This document shows positions 25,948 through 32,964 of a stretch of 64,000 bases of DNA, piece after piece (the stretch's first letter is position 1; every line of letters begins with the position of its first letter). The notes under the pieces are model-generated. The model had not been told where the DNA came from, did not search any database, and was given only the letters and a program-made list of their open reading frames with translations. Position numbers and translations under genes: made by a program. The stretch is from contig NZ_JACXIY010000002.1 in NCBI RefSeq assembly GCF_014705655.1, positions 310,001 to 374,000 on the forward strand. Reading direction: 5' to 3'. Origin of the DNA: Paenibacillus arenilitoris (GTDB lineage: Bacteria > Bacillota > Bacilli > Paenibacillales > Paenibacillaceae).

Positions 25948-26331
25948 ATGATGGGGTTAACCGTCTTAATCAATGGCGAGCCGGAGGCGGTATGGGAGGC
26001 GTTGACCGATCCGGACAAGCTCGCGCAATGGTACGCGCCGGGCTCGCCTTGGGAAATCCCCAAGCTGGCGGAGGGGGAGAAAGCAACGTTTACGTTAATG
26101 CCAAGCGCCCATAATCATCTGACCGAGAAGCTCCCGATGGCGCTTACGATCGTGAAAGCCGTGCCGAACAAGGAATTCGCCTTCCGTGTCGAGTCGGCCG
26201 ATATGCTCGTTTCCTTCGTCCTGGCCAAGGAGAGCGGCGGAGTCGGCGTTACGGCGAACACGGAGGGCTTTGAAATGTCGCTGGCCAATTTGAAGGCATT
26301 GGTCGAGGGCAAGGAAATCCCGTTCGTTTAA
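25948..26331 (+). CDS. Short SRPBCC/AHSA1-family protein
   Basis: 127 residues. It begins with the AHSA1 strand LTVLINGEPEAVWEALTDPD and continues with KLAQWYAPGSPWEIP and LTIVKAVPNKEFAFRVESAD, ending in MSLANLKALVEGKEIPFV. It is shorter than the 156-residue AHSA1 protein at 13793. Two adjacent ATGs (25948, 25951) follow AAGGAGG. The frame is open back to an alternative start at 25849, which would add 33 residues. Ligand unknown. Confidence 0.75.
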   Translation: MMGLTVLINGEPEAVWEALTDPDKLAQWYAPGSPWEIPKLAEGEKATFTLMPSAHNHLTEKLPMALTIVKAVPNKEFAFRVESADMLVSFVLAKESGGVGVTANTEGFEMSLANLKALVEGKEIPFV

Positions 26332-26337
26332 AAAGCA

Positions 26338-26384
26338 AAAAAAACCAGTCCTGCGCGTCAATCCGCGTTCAGACTGGTTTTTTT
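26338..26384. terminator. Bidirectional terminator between SRPBCC and DUF350 genes
   Basis: AAACCAGTC / GACTGGTTT stem with an A-run before and a T-run after, between convergent genes. Confidence 0.9.
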
Positions 26385-26419
26385 GCGCGAACCGCGCTGC
26401 CTGCAGCTGCGCTTGGCCG

Positions 26420-26824
26420 CTACATCAAAAACGTGCCGATTACGATCGATACGCCGATGATGACGGAGCGCAGCAGCTGGGCGACCGCCATGTTGCCCTG
26501 CTCGATTTGCTCACATACTTTAAAGCGCGGCGTCAGGAAATCGAAGATCAGGTAGACGAGGCACAAAATAACGATGCCGATCGCGGACCATACGAGCATG
26601 GAAATCCAGTCCTGCGAGCTGTAGGACACCATGGCGACGATGATGCATAGGCCGAGCAGCTTGCTGCCCATGTACATGCCGGCCGCCTGGTTGCCTTTAT
26701 TGATTTGCTCCGAGTCGTTGTAACGCGTCAGCTTGCCGAATACGAACGCGCCCACGCACAGGACGACGAGCAGAATGACGAGGCCGACGGCCACGTTCAC
26801 CGCGTTTTGAACATATTCATTCAT
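26420..26824 (-). CDS. DUF350 membrane protein (YjfL-like)
   Basis: 134 residues with four predicted membrane helices arranged as two related halves (VAVGLVILLVVLCVGAFVFG; LLGLCIIVAMVSYSS; LVWSAIGIVILCLVYLIFDF; LLRSVIIGVSIVIGTFL). Each half has a polar loop with the pattern EQINKGNQAAGMYMGSKLL or EQIEQGNMAVAQLLRS, the DUF350 hallmark. E. coli YjfL, encoded with an ATP-grasp ligase of the type found next to this gene, is a relative. It is the last gene of a five-gene operon; its mechanistic role is unknown. Confidence 0.88.
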   Translation of the reverse strand: MNEYVQNAVNVAVGLVILLVVLCVGAFVFGKLTRYNDSEQINKGNQAAGMYMGSKLLGLCIIVAMVSYSSQDWISMLVWSAIGIVILCLVYLIFDFLTPRFKVCEQIEQGNMAVAQLLRSVIIGVSIVIGTFLM

Positions 26825-26851
26825 TCGGTGTTCCTCCTAATTGGATAAGAT

Positions 26852-28162
26852 CTATTCGGTTACGGCTGCCGGGCAGAAGTAGGCCAAATCGCCGGTAATT
26901 TTGCCGCCGACGCGGGGCAGAAGCCCGGCGAAGCGGCCGCCGATGACGTAGGCTCCCGTCAACAGGCAGCCGCGGTACGGACCGTCCTCCGTATGTACGT
27001 CCGTTTCCTCCATCGCGATGCGCTGCTGGTAGATTCTAGGCTGGCTGCCGTAATAGCGCTTGATCTCGTCCGCGTCCTTGTCCTCCGGCCGGCCCCATTC
27101 CTCGCCTTCCGCTTCGCCGTCCGCTCCGTAGAGCGTCGTGCCCTTGCCTTCCCGCCCCCAATAGCTCTTGGCGACGTAAGGAATGCCCTCTCCGGCGAAT
27201 ACGGTATTCTCGTAATAGGTGGGCAGCAGATACGTTCGAATGGCCGCCAGCTCGTCGTCGCTGAAGAGAGGATGGCCGAGCACGTCCGCGGACAGGTCGT
27301 TGCGCTCGAACAGCGCCCAGATCAGCGCCATGAAGCCTTTGCTTTGCGTAATGACGCTCTGCGCCGGATTGATGAGCCCCACCTTGCCGAGCAGGGCGAG
27401 CTCCATCAGCGCTTCGCCGACGGGGAAGCCCGTCCCCGGGTCTTCGTCGTGGATCAAATATTCGAGCGGATAAAGCCGGTACAGAATGTCGATGCGCTCG
27501 CCCCCGCCGAACAGCCCTACGCCCTTCACGATCTCGAGCCGGTCGAGCGGGACGAAGACGGCCGGATAGCCGAGCTCCCGGATGACGTCCAGCACGTATT
27601 CGGTGTTGCATTGATCCTCCGAATGCCAATCGTAGCAGGCGCAGCCGATCGTTCCGGTCAGGCCGGCGCTCCGGTAATGGGCGATCAGCTCGCCGAACGC
27701 CTGCTTCATCGCCGGCCGCATCCCTTCGGACGCGGAGCGGAGAGCGGTATGCCGGCCCACGACCTCGTTGCCGAGGAATGCCGTCTCGGGTATGCCGGTC
27801 GGGGTGTCGGTATTGTTCTCGATGCACTTCAGCCCGCGCTCCGTTACGATCCAGTCCTGCCGGGATATGCCGTGATGCGGGATTTCGGCGCGCGCGGCCG
27901 GCAGCAGGGAAGGGTGGACGCCCAATTGGCCGGTCAGGAAGGCATCGGGCAAATGCCGCTGGGCGAACCGGAGCGCCTTCCGGTAAATGCGGTCGATCTG
28001 CTCCGAGGCGGACCGGAGCTCCTCGTATTCGGCTCCCGAGTACCGCGCGACCGAAGGAAGGCAGTACTGTTTGCCGTACATCCGGTGATAAGGAATGCGG
28101 CGCGCAAGCTCGCCTTGGAACAGCTCGTCGTGCGGGATCGGAAGCGGGATAACGCGCTGCAT
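26852..28162 (-). CDS. Glutathionylspermidine-synthase-like ATP-grasp ligase (YgiC/YjfC family)
   Basis: 436 residues. The family signature IENNTDTPTGIPE (the E-N-x-D-x-P element), the acidic metal-binding segments and VAKSYWGREGKG near residue 330 mark the ATP-grasp amide-bond-forming domain found at the C terminus of bifunctional glutathionylspermidine synthase. The amidase half is absent, as in YgiC and YjfC. It should join a carboxylate to an amine; neither partner is known. The small protein encoded immediately upstream ends in a flexible Gly/Ser tail and is a candidate substrate. The stop of that gene is four bases before this ATG. Confidence 0.88.
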   Translation of the reverse strand: MQRVIPLPIPHDELFQGELARRIPYHRMYGKQYCLPSVARYSGAEYEELRSASEQIDRIYRKALRFAQRHLPDAFLTGQLGVHPSLLPAARAEIPHHGISRQDWIVTERGLKCIENNTDTPTGIPETAFLGNEVVGRHTALRSASEGMRPAMKQAFGELIAHYRSAGLTGTIGCACYDWHSEDQCNTEYVLDVIRELGYPAVFVPLDRLEIVKGVGLFGGGERIDILYRLYPLEYLIHDEDPGTGFPVGEALMELALLGKVGLINPAQSVITQSKGFMALIWALFERNDLSADVLGHPLFSDDELAAIRTYLLPTYYENTVFAGEGIPYVAKSYWGREGKGTTLYGADGEAEGEEWGRPEDKDADEIKRYYGSQPRIYQQRIAMEETDVHTEDGPYRGCLLTGAYVIGGRFAGLLPRVGGKITGDLAYFCPAAVTE

Positions 28163-28166
28163 CCGC

Positions 28167-28487
28167 TTAGCCCCCGCTGCCGATTATTCCGGAGCTGCCG
28201 AAGCCTTTGGAGCTGGAACCGGATTTGTAGCTCGACGACTTTTTGTACGTTTTGCCGCCCGAAACGTACGTGCTGGAGCCGTCGTCGTCGCAGTACCCGT
28301 CGCTGTCGTAATCGTCGCATTCGTTGCCCAGCGCGCCCGTGTTGCAGCCGCCGAGCGCGGCCGGCACGGTCAGCATCAGCGCGAAGGCAAGCGCTTTCTG
28401 CCCGTTCCTGCGCCATTTCGGGACAGCGGTCCCGGAAGGCTGCGCCTTGCTTTCCCTTGCCTGCCGTTTGTTGTGTTCGTCCTGCAT
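28167..28487 (-). CDS. Small membrane or lipoprotein with Gly/Ser-rich C-terminal tail
   Basis: 106 residues. A basic N-terminal segment is followed by the hydrophobic stretch ALAFALMLTVPAALGGC (residues 32-48), which resembles a lipobox with Cys 48. Next comes the acidic CDDYDSDGYCDDDG motif, like a calcium-binding DxDxDG loop, then a Ser/Gly/Lys tail ending SSGIIGSGG. Small acidic-loop lipoproteins of the YgiB/DUF1190 kind accompany YgiC-like ligases in E. coli; the resemblance in arrangement is clear, homology is not proven. Confidence 0.7.
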   Translation of the reverse strand: MQDEHNKRQARESKAQPSGTAVPKWRRNGQKALAFALMLTVPAALGGCNTGALGNECDDYDSDGYCDDDGSSTYVSGGKTYKKSSSYKSGSSSKGFGSSGIIGSGG

Positions 28488-28488
28488 T

Positions 28489-28971
28489 TTACGGATTCAC
28501 CCCTTTCAAGAAAACGACGATTTTGCTGCGGTCCAGGTCGTAAATCGTATAGATCGTTTCATAAGAGCGTTCCTCGCTGACGATGTAATGATCGAGGAGA
28601 AGCCGCGCGAATTCCAGCGGACCCGCGGGAGGCCGCTGTCCGAGCATGCAAGGGTTGAAGCGGGAGCCGTTCCACAGCAAAAATTCCGCCTCCATATAGG
28701 GGGAGACGGAGCAATATTCGTGAAGGGCCGCCAATATGGCCCGCCCGTATACGGCATCGTCGCATTCGCCGAAGGGTTTGACGTAAACGGAATGGCGCAA
28801 GCCGTCCTCGCACTCGTTCGCCGTATGCTCGTATAAGCCGTTGCGGAACGCGGTCGCGTTCACCAGCTTGCGGACAAAAACATCGTCGTGCGCGACGCGG
28901 GTCTCCACGATCGTCCGCACGACGCGCTGGTCCGGTTCGGACCATTCGTAATAAGCCAGCGGGAAATCCAC
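28489..28971 (-). CDS. Unknown protein of the K+ channel/ATP-grasp operon
   Basis: 160 residues with no domain I recognise, soluble. It opens MDFPLAYYEWSEPDQRVVRT and ends with a strand ETIYTIYDLDRSKIVVFLKG. Cys residues are at about 54, 70, 87 and 109. It sits between the K+ channel gene (stop seven bases upstream) and the small lipoprotein gene (one base downstream), so it is co-translated with both and is probably a functional partner. Confidence 0.6.
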   Translation of the reverse strand: MDFPLAYYEWSEPDQRVVRTIVETRVAHDDVFVRKLVNATAFRNGLYEHTANECEDGLRHSVYVKPFGECDDAVYGRAILAALHEYCSVSPYMEAEFLLWNGSRFNPCMLGQRPPAGPLEFARLLLDHYIVSEERSYETIYTIYDLDRSKIVVFLKGVNP

Positions 28972-28977
28972 CGTAAA

Positions 28978-30006
28978 CTACCGCCTTTCTGATCGTATCT
29001 TCGTAATGGTCTCGCCATCGGTAATGACGAATAAGCGGGCGTCCGAAGGAATCGGCGATTCCAGCTTGCGGTTGATGCCCATGTCGGTCCGATCCGCGAT
29101 AAGCGTGGCGCCCATGCCGAGCAGCGACCGGAAGGCGTCGCCGTAGGTGACCCATGCCGGATCGGCGGGTACCTCGAACACGTCCTCGCCGTACGTCCGG
29201 CTCAGCAGCTGGGTGAACAAGTCGGCGCTGCCCTCCTTCAGCGCGGAGCGCACCGCCAGCCTGGATACCGCGTCATGCGACAAAATAAAATCATTTACTT
29301 GTACGTGGCGGAAATTGAGAATATGCTTCTCGAGCACGATTTCGACCGTCGTATGGACGGCCGGCGCCGCCCGCTCGATGCTGGAGGCGATCAGCAGCGA
29401 CTTGCCGTCGACGAGCGAGGAATCGTCGATCCGCGGATCGGCGAAAATAATGGCCGATCGGGCATGATGGATGCCGGCCTGCTCCAGCGCTTCGGCGGAC
29501 GACGGATCGCCGCTTACGAAATGCACCCTGGGGTGGTCGAAGGGATGCTTGGCGCCGTCATCGACAACGACGACGGCCAGCGCCGCTTCCGACGCGAGCA
29601 GCTCCTCGACGGCCAGCTGCGCTTTTTTGCTCCAATTGATGACGATGACATGCCCTGCGCCCTGAAATTTCAATTTGCCACCTTCCCTTCTCCGCTGCAG
29701 CTCCGCCAAGGAATCGATGATCTTGCCGATCAATAGGCTGAGCAGGCCGATCCCGAATACGTACAGCAGCATGGCGAGCACTTTGCCGGGCACCGTCGCG
29801 GGGTAATAATCGCCGTATCCGACCGTCGCGACCGTCGTCATGACCCACCACAGCGCGTTAAACCAGCTGCCGAACGTATCCGGCTCCAGCAGGAAGGCCA
29901 GCGTCGAGCTTACGAGCACGAGCAGCAGCGTGAGCAGCACGATCAAAGAATGGTTGAGCCGAAGAAGCTTGAACGTCAGCTTCAAAAATAGCGGCATCGC
30001 GGTCAC
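28978..30006 (-). CDS. Two-TM potassium channel with RCK regulatory domain
   Basis: 342 residues. The pore module lies at residues 15-100: an outer helix, the selectivity filter TVATVGYGDYYPA with TVGYGD, and the inner helix VLAMLLYVFGIGLLSLLIGK. A TrkA-N/RCK domain follows (AGHVIVINWSKKAQLAVEEL ...) of about 230 residues, which would sense a nucleotide or ion. It resembles MthK/YugO-type channels in layout, though the Rossmann GxGxxG is degenerate (INWSKKA). It is the first gene of the operon; ATG 30006 follows GAGGTGACCGCG. Confidence 0.9.
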   Translation of the reverse strand: MTAMPLFLKLTFKLLRLNHSLIVLLTLLLVLVSSTLAFLLEPDTFGSWFNALWWVMTTVATVGYGDYYPATVPGKVLAMLLYVFGIGLLSLLIGKIIDSLAELQRRREGGKLKFQGAGHVIVINWSKKAQLAVEELLASEAALAVVVVDDGAKHPFDHPRVHFVSGDPSSAEALEQAGIHHARSAIIFADPRIDDSSLVDGKSLLIASSIERAAPAVHTTVEIVLEKHILNFRHVQVNDFILSHDAVSRLAVRSALKEGSADLFTQLLSRTYGEDVFEVPADPAWVTYGDAFRSLLGMGATLIADRTDMGINRKLESPIPSDARLFVITDGETITKIRSERR

Positions 30007-30039
30007 CTCGATTGGAATGCTTTCATATACACCTTACAG

Positions 30040-30068
30040 ACTATACTAGCATTTTCCAATAGGAAAAT
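30040..30068 (-). promoter_or_regulatory. Promoter and palindrome of the K+ channel operon
   Basis: TATAGT at 30045-30040 (minus strand) is a good -10 box, about 35 bases from the start codon. ATTTTCC-AATA-GGAAAAT (30051-30068), a 7-4-7 dyad, covers the -35 region, which itself is far from consensus. This suggests a regulator-dependent promoter. Confidence 0.5.
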
Positions 30069-30186
30069 AGTAGCAAAGAGTAGGCGAATGGCTAGACGGA
30101 CGGCCGTATGTCGGACAGCCCGAGGGACAACCACCGCCGCCGGCGCATATACTATCCTATCTTGAGCGAAGGGATGGTGGCGAATA

Positions 30187-30579
30187 ATGGCATTGGTTTG
30201 GCTGTGCTCAGTCAGCGGTCTGGTCGGATCGGTCATTACCTTTGCTTTCGGAAGTTGGATGGAATCACTTACTTTGCTGCTGGTCGCCATGGGCATCGAT
30301 TATATTACGGGCGTCGCCGCTTCTATTAAAGAAAAGAAAGGGCTGAGCAGCATGTTCGGCGCTTGGGGATTGGCGCGCAAAGGATTGTCGCTGCTCGTCG
30401 TCCTGCTGGCCCACCGCATCGATATTTTGCTGGAGACGAGCAACGTGACGATGGGTGCCGCTATTTACTTTTATATTGCGAATGAGCTTATTTCCATTAC
30501 CGAAAATTACGGGCGGATCGGGCTGCCGATGCCGGATCGGCTTCGAAAAATGATCGAGGTGCTGAAGGACAAAGGATAG
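30187..30579 (+). CDS. Holin-family protein (TcdE/phage_holin_4 type)
   Basis: 130 residues with three to four hydrophobic helices: VWLCSVSGLVGSVITFAFGS, LTLLLVAMGIDYITGVAASI, then KEKKGLSSMFGAWGLARKGLS, and AAIYFYIANELISITENYG. The DYITGVxAS and RKGLSLLVV features mark the TcdE/UtxA/phage lysis holin family. No endolysin or other phage gene is nearby, so this is a stand-alone chromosomal copy; such holins can serve protein release or programmed lysis. ATG 30187 follows AGGGATGGTGG. Divergent from the K+ channel operon. Confidence 0.85.
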   Translation: MALVWLCSVSGLVGSVITFAFGSWMESLTLLLVAMGIDYITGVAASIKEKKGLSSMFGAWGLARKGLSLLVVLLAHRIDILLETSNVTMGAAIYFYIANELISITENYGRIGLPMPDRLRKMIEVLKDKG

Positions 30580-30604
30580 GAAAGGGCGCCTGCCGGAATT
30601 AGGC

Positions 30605-30649
30605 TTGCATGAAACCGCCGGATCTCGCTATAATAAGAACATACGTTCT
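30605..30649 (+). promoter_or_regulatory. SigA promoter with LexA (DinR) box
   Basis: TTGCAT (30605-30610), 18-bp spacer, TATAAT (30629-30634), followed at once by AGAACATACGTTCT (30636-30649), which fits the Firmicutes LexA box GAAC-N4-GTTC as a near-perfect dyad. A repressor here would sit on the transcription start. The gene at 30668 is therefore probably induced by DNA damage. Confidence 0.75.
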
Positions 30650-30667
30650 TGTTTGGAGGGGTGGCAT

Positions 30668-31069
30668 ATGGCCGCTAAAGAGGAAGAAGTGCGCGGCGCG
30701 GCGAAGACGGCTTCGCATCCGCCGGTGCAGACCGAGGATGAGCTCGAGTTGGTGAAGCGATTCGTGCTGCTGGGCATCGTGATGCGCATATTGGACCACG
30801 ACATCCGCGTGATCGGAACATCGGCGATCAAGCTGCCGAGGTTCTACGAATCGATGCTGCGCGGCATGCAGGACCGGGTTCTGCTCGATCTGGCCGCGAT
30901 CCGGAGGGAATTCCGCGCGGGCGGCATCAAGGTGTACGAGGAGAAGCGGGAATCGGACGGCCTGCACGCCGGATACGTATGCCGGGGCTACCATCACCGT
31001 TTTTTCATGCTGTGGGGGTTCGTGAAGGCCGAGTCCGAGCGCGTGCTGAAGCAATATTTGTCCGGTTAG
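30668..31069 (+). CDS. Putative SOS-controlled protein of unknown function
   Basis: 133 residues with no recognised domain; predicted largely helical and soluble (LELVKRFVLLGIVMRILDHD; RGMQDRVLLDLAAIRREFRA; ending FVKAESERVLKQYLSG). ATG 30668 follows TTGGAGGGG; the open frame extends further back, but the promoter lies there. The LexA box over its promoter ties it to the DNA damage response, which is the only functional hint. Confidence 0.65.
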   Translation: MAAKEEEVRGAAKTASHPPVQTEDELELVKRFVLLGIVMRILDHDIRVIGTSAIKLPRFYESMLRGMQDRVLLDLAAIRREFRAGGIKVYEEKRESDGLHAGYVCRGYHHRFFMLWGFVKAESERVLKQYLSG

Positions 31070-31202
31070 TGACGAATTGTTCATGGTTTTGTCAAAAAGA
31101 CGAAAAAACTTTTCCCCTTTCCGCAGTTTAAGGTTGAGAACTTCGGACGATCTTATGTAATATAAGTGGTAGACATTATGATCGCAAAGGGGACACGTAG
31201 CA

Positions 31203-31592
31203 ATGCACAAGTGGATTATGTTTATTTTGTTTACAGCGGCGTCGTTGCTGGGCGTTTATTTGCTCACATTCGCCCTTCCTGCCAAGCCGGTCGACGAGTC
31301 CGCCTCGCTTCCTGAAGGCATGGTGCTGATGAAGGTCGTTGCATCCAACGATTTCGTATTTGACCAACCGGTATACACGGCTAAGGTCGGCGACAAAGTG
31401 AGACTGAAGCTTTCCAATAAAAGCGGTATTCACGGCATTCACATCGATGAGCTGAACGTGGCGCTGGACAACGACCATCCGGAGACGGATCTGGAATTCA
31501 CGGAGCCGGGCGAATATCGCATTTATTGTTCCATACCGTGCGGTCAAGGACATACGACGATGGAGTCCAAGCTCGTCATAGAAGCGGCGTAA
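31203..31592 (+). CDS. Membrane-anchored CuA cupredoxin (cytochrome oxidase subunit II-like)
   Basis: 129 residues: one N-terminal membrane helix (WIMFILFTAASLLGVYLLTF), then a cupredoxin domain with a complete CuA site, His in SGIHGIHIDELN and the CSIPCGQGHTTM motif (two Cys, His, Met). Full subunit II proteins are twice as long and have two membrane helices, so this is a minimal stand-alone form. It may deliver electrons or copper to an oxidase encoded elsewhere. ATG 31203 follows AAAGGGGACACGTAGCA. No oxidase subunit gene is near. Confidence 0.85.
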   Translation: MHKWIMFILFTAASLLGVYLLTFALPAKPVDESASLPEGMVLMKVVASNDFVFDQPVYTAKVGDKVRLKLSNKSGIHGIHIDELNVALDNDHPETDLEFTEPGEYRIYCSIPCGQGHTTMESKLVIEAA

Positions 31593-31622
31593 GCCGCTTC
31601 CGCAATGACCGTAAACATGCGA

Positions 31623-31646
31623 AAGGAGCCGAAAGGCTCCTTTTTG
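31623..31646 (+). terminator. Terminator of the CuA protein gene
   Basis: AAGGAGCC-GAAA-GGCTCCTT hairpin followed by TTTG. Confidence 0.85.
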
Positions 31647-31652
31647 TTGAAA

Positions 31653-31916
31653 TCAAAGCGGCTCGCGGCGACGGTCGCGCTCCCGCCCACGCGCGATGAG
31701 CAAGTCGGCGATATAGCCTAGCAGCGCCCAAGTCGCGATCGTAAGCACGTACATGAGCAGGACGCTGACTTCGTGCACGTCGACGAACATGTCGACGATC
31801 CAGGCGGGAACGCTGAGCATGAAGAATACGAGGTTGTGCGGGTCGTAGCCGGTGTAATTGTACAAGCAGACAGCAGCTCCGATGATCGTCGCTGCAATGG
31901 TAACGGGATAGCGCAT
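31653..31916 (-). CDS. Small membrane protein of unknown function
   Basis: 87 residues with about three hydrophobic segments (VTIAATIIGAAVCLYNYTGY; LVFFMLSVPAWIVDMFVDVH; VLLMYVLTIATWALLGYIAD) and a basic C-terminal tail RGRERDRRREPL. ATG 31916 follows AAGGAGA at ten bases. The open frame extends upstream without a better start. No family recognised. Confidence 0.65.
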   Translation of the reverse strand: MRYPVTIAATIIGAAVCLYNYTGYDPHNLVFFMLSVPAWIVDMFVDVHEVSVLLMYVLTIATWALLGYIADLLIARGRERDRRREPL

Positions 31917-32038
31917 GACGTACCGTTCTCCTTCACGTTTAAAGATTGCCGTAATGCGACTGCTTGGGTTATTATGTGACAAAAGGACGAAACTCATGCG
32001 ATTCACCCGATTCGCTTAATTAAGGGGAGGAACCACGA

Positions 32039-32326
32039 ATGATTACCCATATCGTTTGCTTCAAGCTGAAGGACCGCAGCGCCAAGAGCGTGGCGCGCAC
32101 CGCGCAGGTGCTAAGGGACATGGAAGGGAAGATCGGGGAGCTGAAGTCGATCGAGGTCGGCACCGACGTGCTGCATTCGGACCGTTCCTACGACATCGCG
32201 CTCATTACGAAATTCGAATCGCTCGAGGCGCTCGAGGCTTATCAGGTACATCCGGTACATAAGAAGGTCATCGAGCATATGGCGCAGGTCCGCGAAGCAT
32301 CCGTCGCCGTCGATTTCGAAAGCTAA
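32039..32326 (+). CDS. Dabb (stress-responsive A/B barrel) family protein
   Basis: 95 residues, a single dimeric alpha/beta barrel domain. It begins MITHIVCFKLKDRSAKSVAR and contains IEVGTDVLHSDRSYDIALIT and ALEAYQVHPVHKKVIEHMA, with the His-Pro element typical of Dabb proteins. Some members are stress proteins, others are small-molecule enzymes; the role here is unknown. ATG 32039 lies behind GGGGAGGAACCACGA. A tiny membrane protein gene follows after 15 bp. Confidence 0.88.
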   Translation: MITHIVCFKLKDRSAKSVARTAQVLRDMEGKIGELKSIEVGTDVLHSDRSYDIALITKFESLEALEAYQVHPVHKKVIEHMAQVREASVAVDFES

Positions 32327-32341
32327 GGGCGGTTGGGCGAA

Positions 32342-32449
32342 ATGAGAGACGTGTACGAAATCATGACTTATTTGCTGGTGATCATCATCAGCAGCATCGT
32401 CATGGTGGCATGGTTGAAGCGGAAGGCAAGAAAAAAGAAGCAAGGCTGA
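32342..32449 (+). CDS. 35-residue single-helix membrane protein
   Basis: Reads MRDVYEIMTYLLVIIISSIV then MVAWLKRKARKKKQG: one membrane helix followed by a strongly basic tail, giving an N-out, C-in small membrane protein. It lies between the Dabb gene and the DUF86 gene with short gaps, in the same direction, so it is probably co-transcribed. The ribosome binding site (AAGGGCGG) is weak but correctly placed. Confidence 0.5.
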   Translation: MRDVYEIMTYLLVIIISSIVMVAWLKRKARKKKQG

Positions 32450-32465
32450 AGGCGGGCGACGGACG

Positions 32466-32885
32466 ATGTATTATGTGAATCGCGAACAAATTGCCGTAAG
32501 GCTGGAGACGCTGCCGGGCATCGCGTCCGCGCTGCGGTCGCTGGCCGACAATTGGCAAGGAAGCGTGCTGGAAGGATTGGCCCAGGAGAGGGCGCTGCAT
32601 CTGGCGATCGAGACGATTACCGACGTGGGCAGCTTCTTCATTGACGGCTTTATTATGAGGGACGCCAGCAGCTACGAGGATATTATCGAAATAACGGGCG
32701 AGGAGGGCGTGTTTCCGGCGCATCTGCTGGAGACGCTGACGGAGCTGGTGAAGCTTCGCAAGCCGCTCGTGCAGGACTATTATTCGTGGCCGAGAGGCGA
32801 GCTGCATCCGATGACGCCGAAGCTGATCGAGGCGCTGCCGGCTTTCAAGCGGGCGGCCGAAGACTACTTGGCGCGCGAGCTGTAG
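32466..32885 (+). CDS. DUF86 (HepT-like) protein, YutE type
   Basis: 139 residues, an all-helical HEPN-type protein like Bacillus YutE. ALHLAIETITDVGSFFIDGF is the typical second helix. HepT toxins carry R-x4-6-H-x-Y; here the equivalent stretch is RKPLVQDYYSW, with Gln in place of the catalytic His, so RNase activity is unlikely. There is no MntA nucleotidyltransferase antitoxin next to it. Probably a domesticated, non-toxic member; its cellular role is unknown. Confidence 0.82.
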   Translation: MYYVNREQIAVRLETLPGIASALRSLADNWQGSVLEGLAQERALHLAIETITDVGSFFIDGFIMRDASSYEDIIEITGEEGVFPAHLLETLTELVKLRKPLVQDYYSWPRGELHPMTPKLIEALPAFKRAAEDYLAREL

Positions 32886-32964
32886 AACGGCGGAATGCGC
32901 TTGATTTACGAAACCGTCAAAATACGTTACAATGACGCTATCAAGCCTCAGAGGTGGTGAAGGG

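Noticed and set aside
30187..30579. Prophage
   Set aside because: The holin-family gene is the only phage-like gene; neighbours are ordinary chromosomal genes and no attachment repeats were seen.
32073..32326. Antisense or overlapping genes in the Dabb region
   Set aside because: Alternative frames there lack starts with ribosome binding sites and show no family resemblance.
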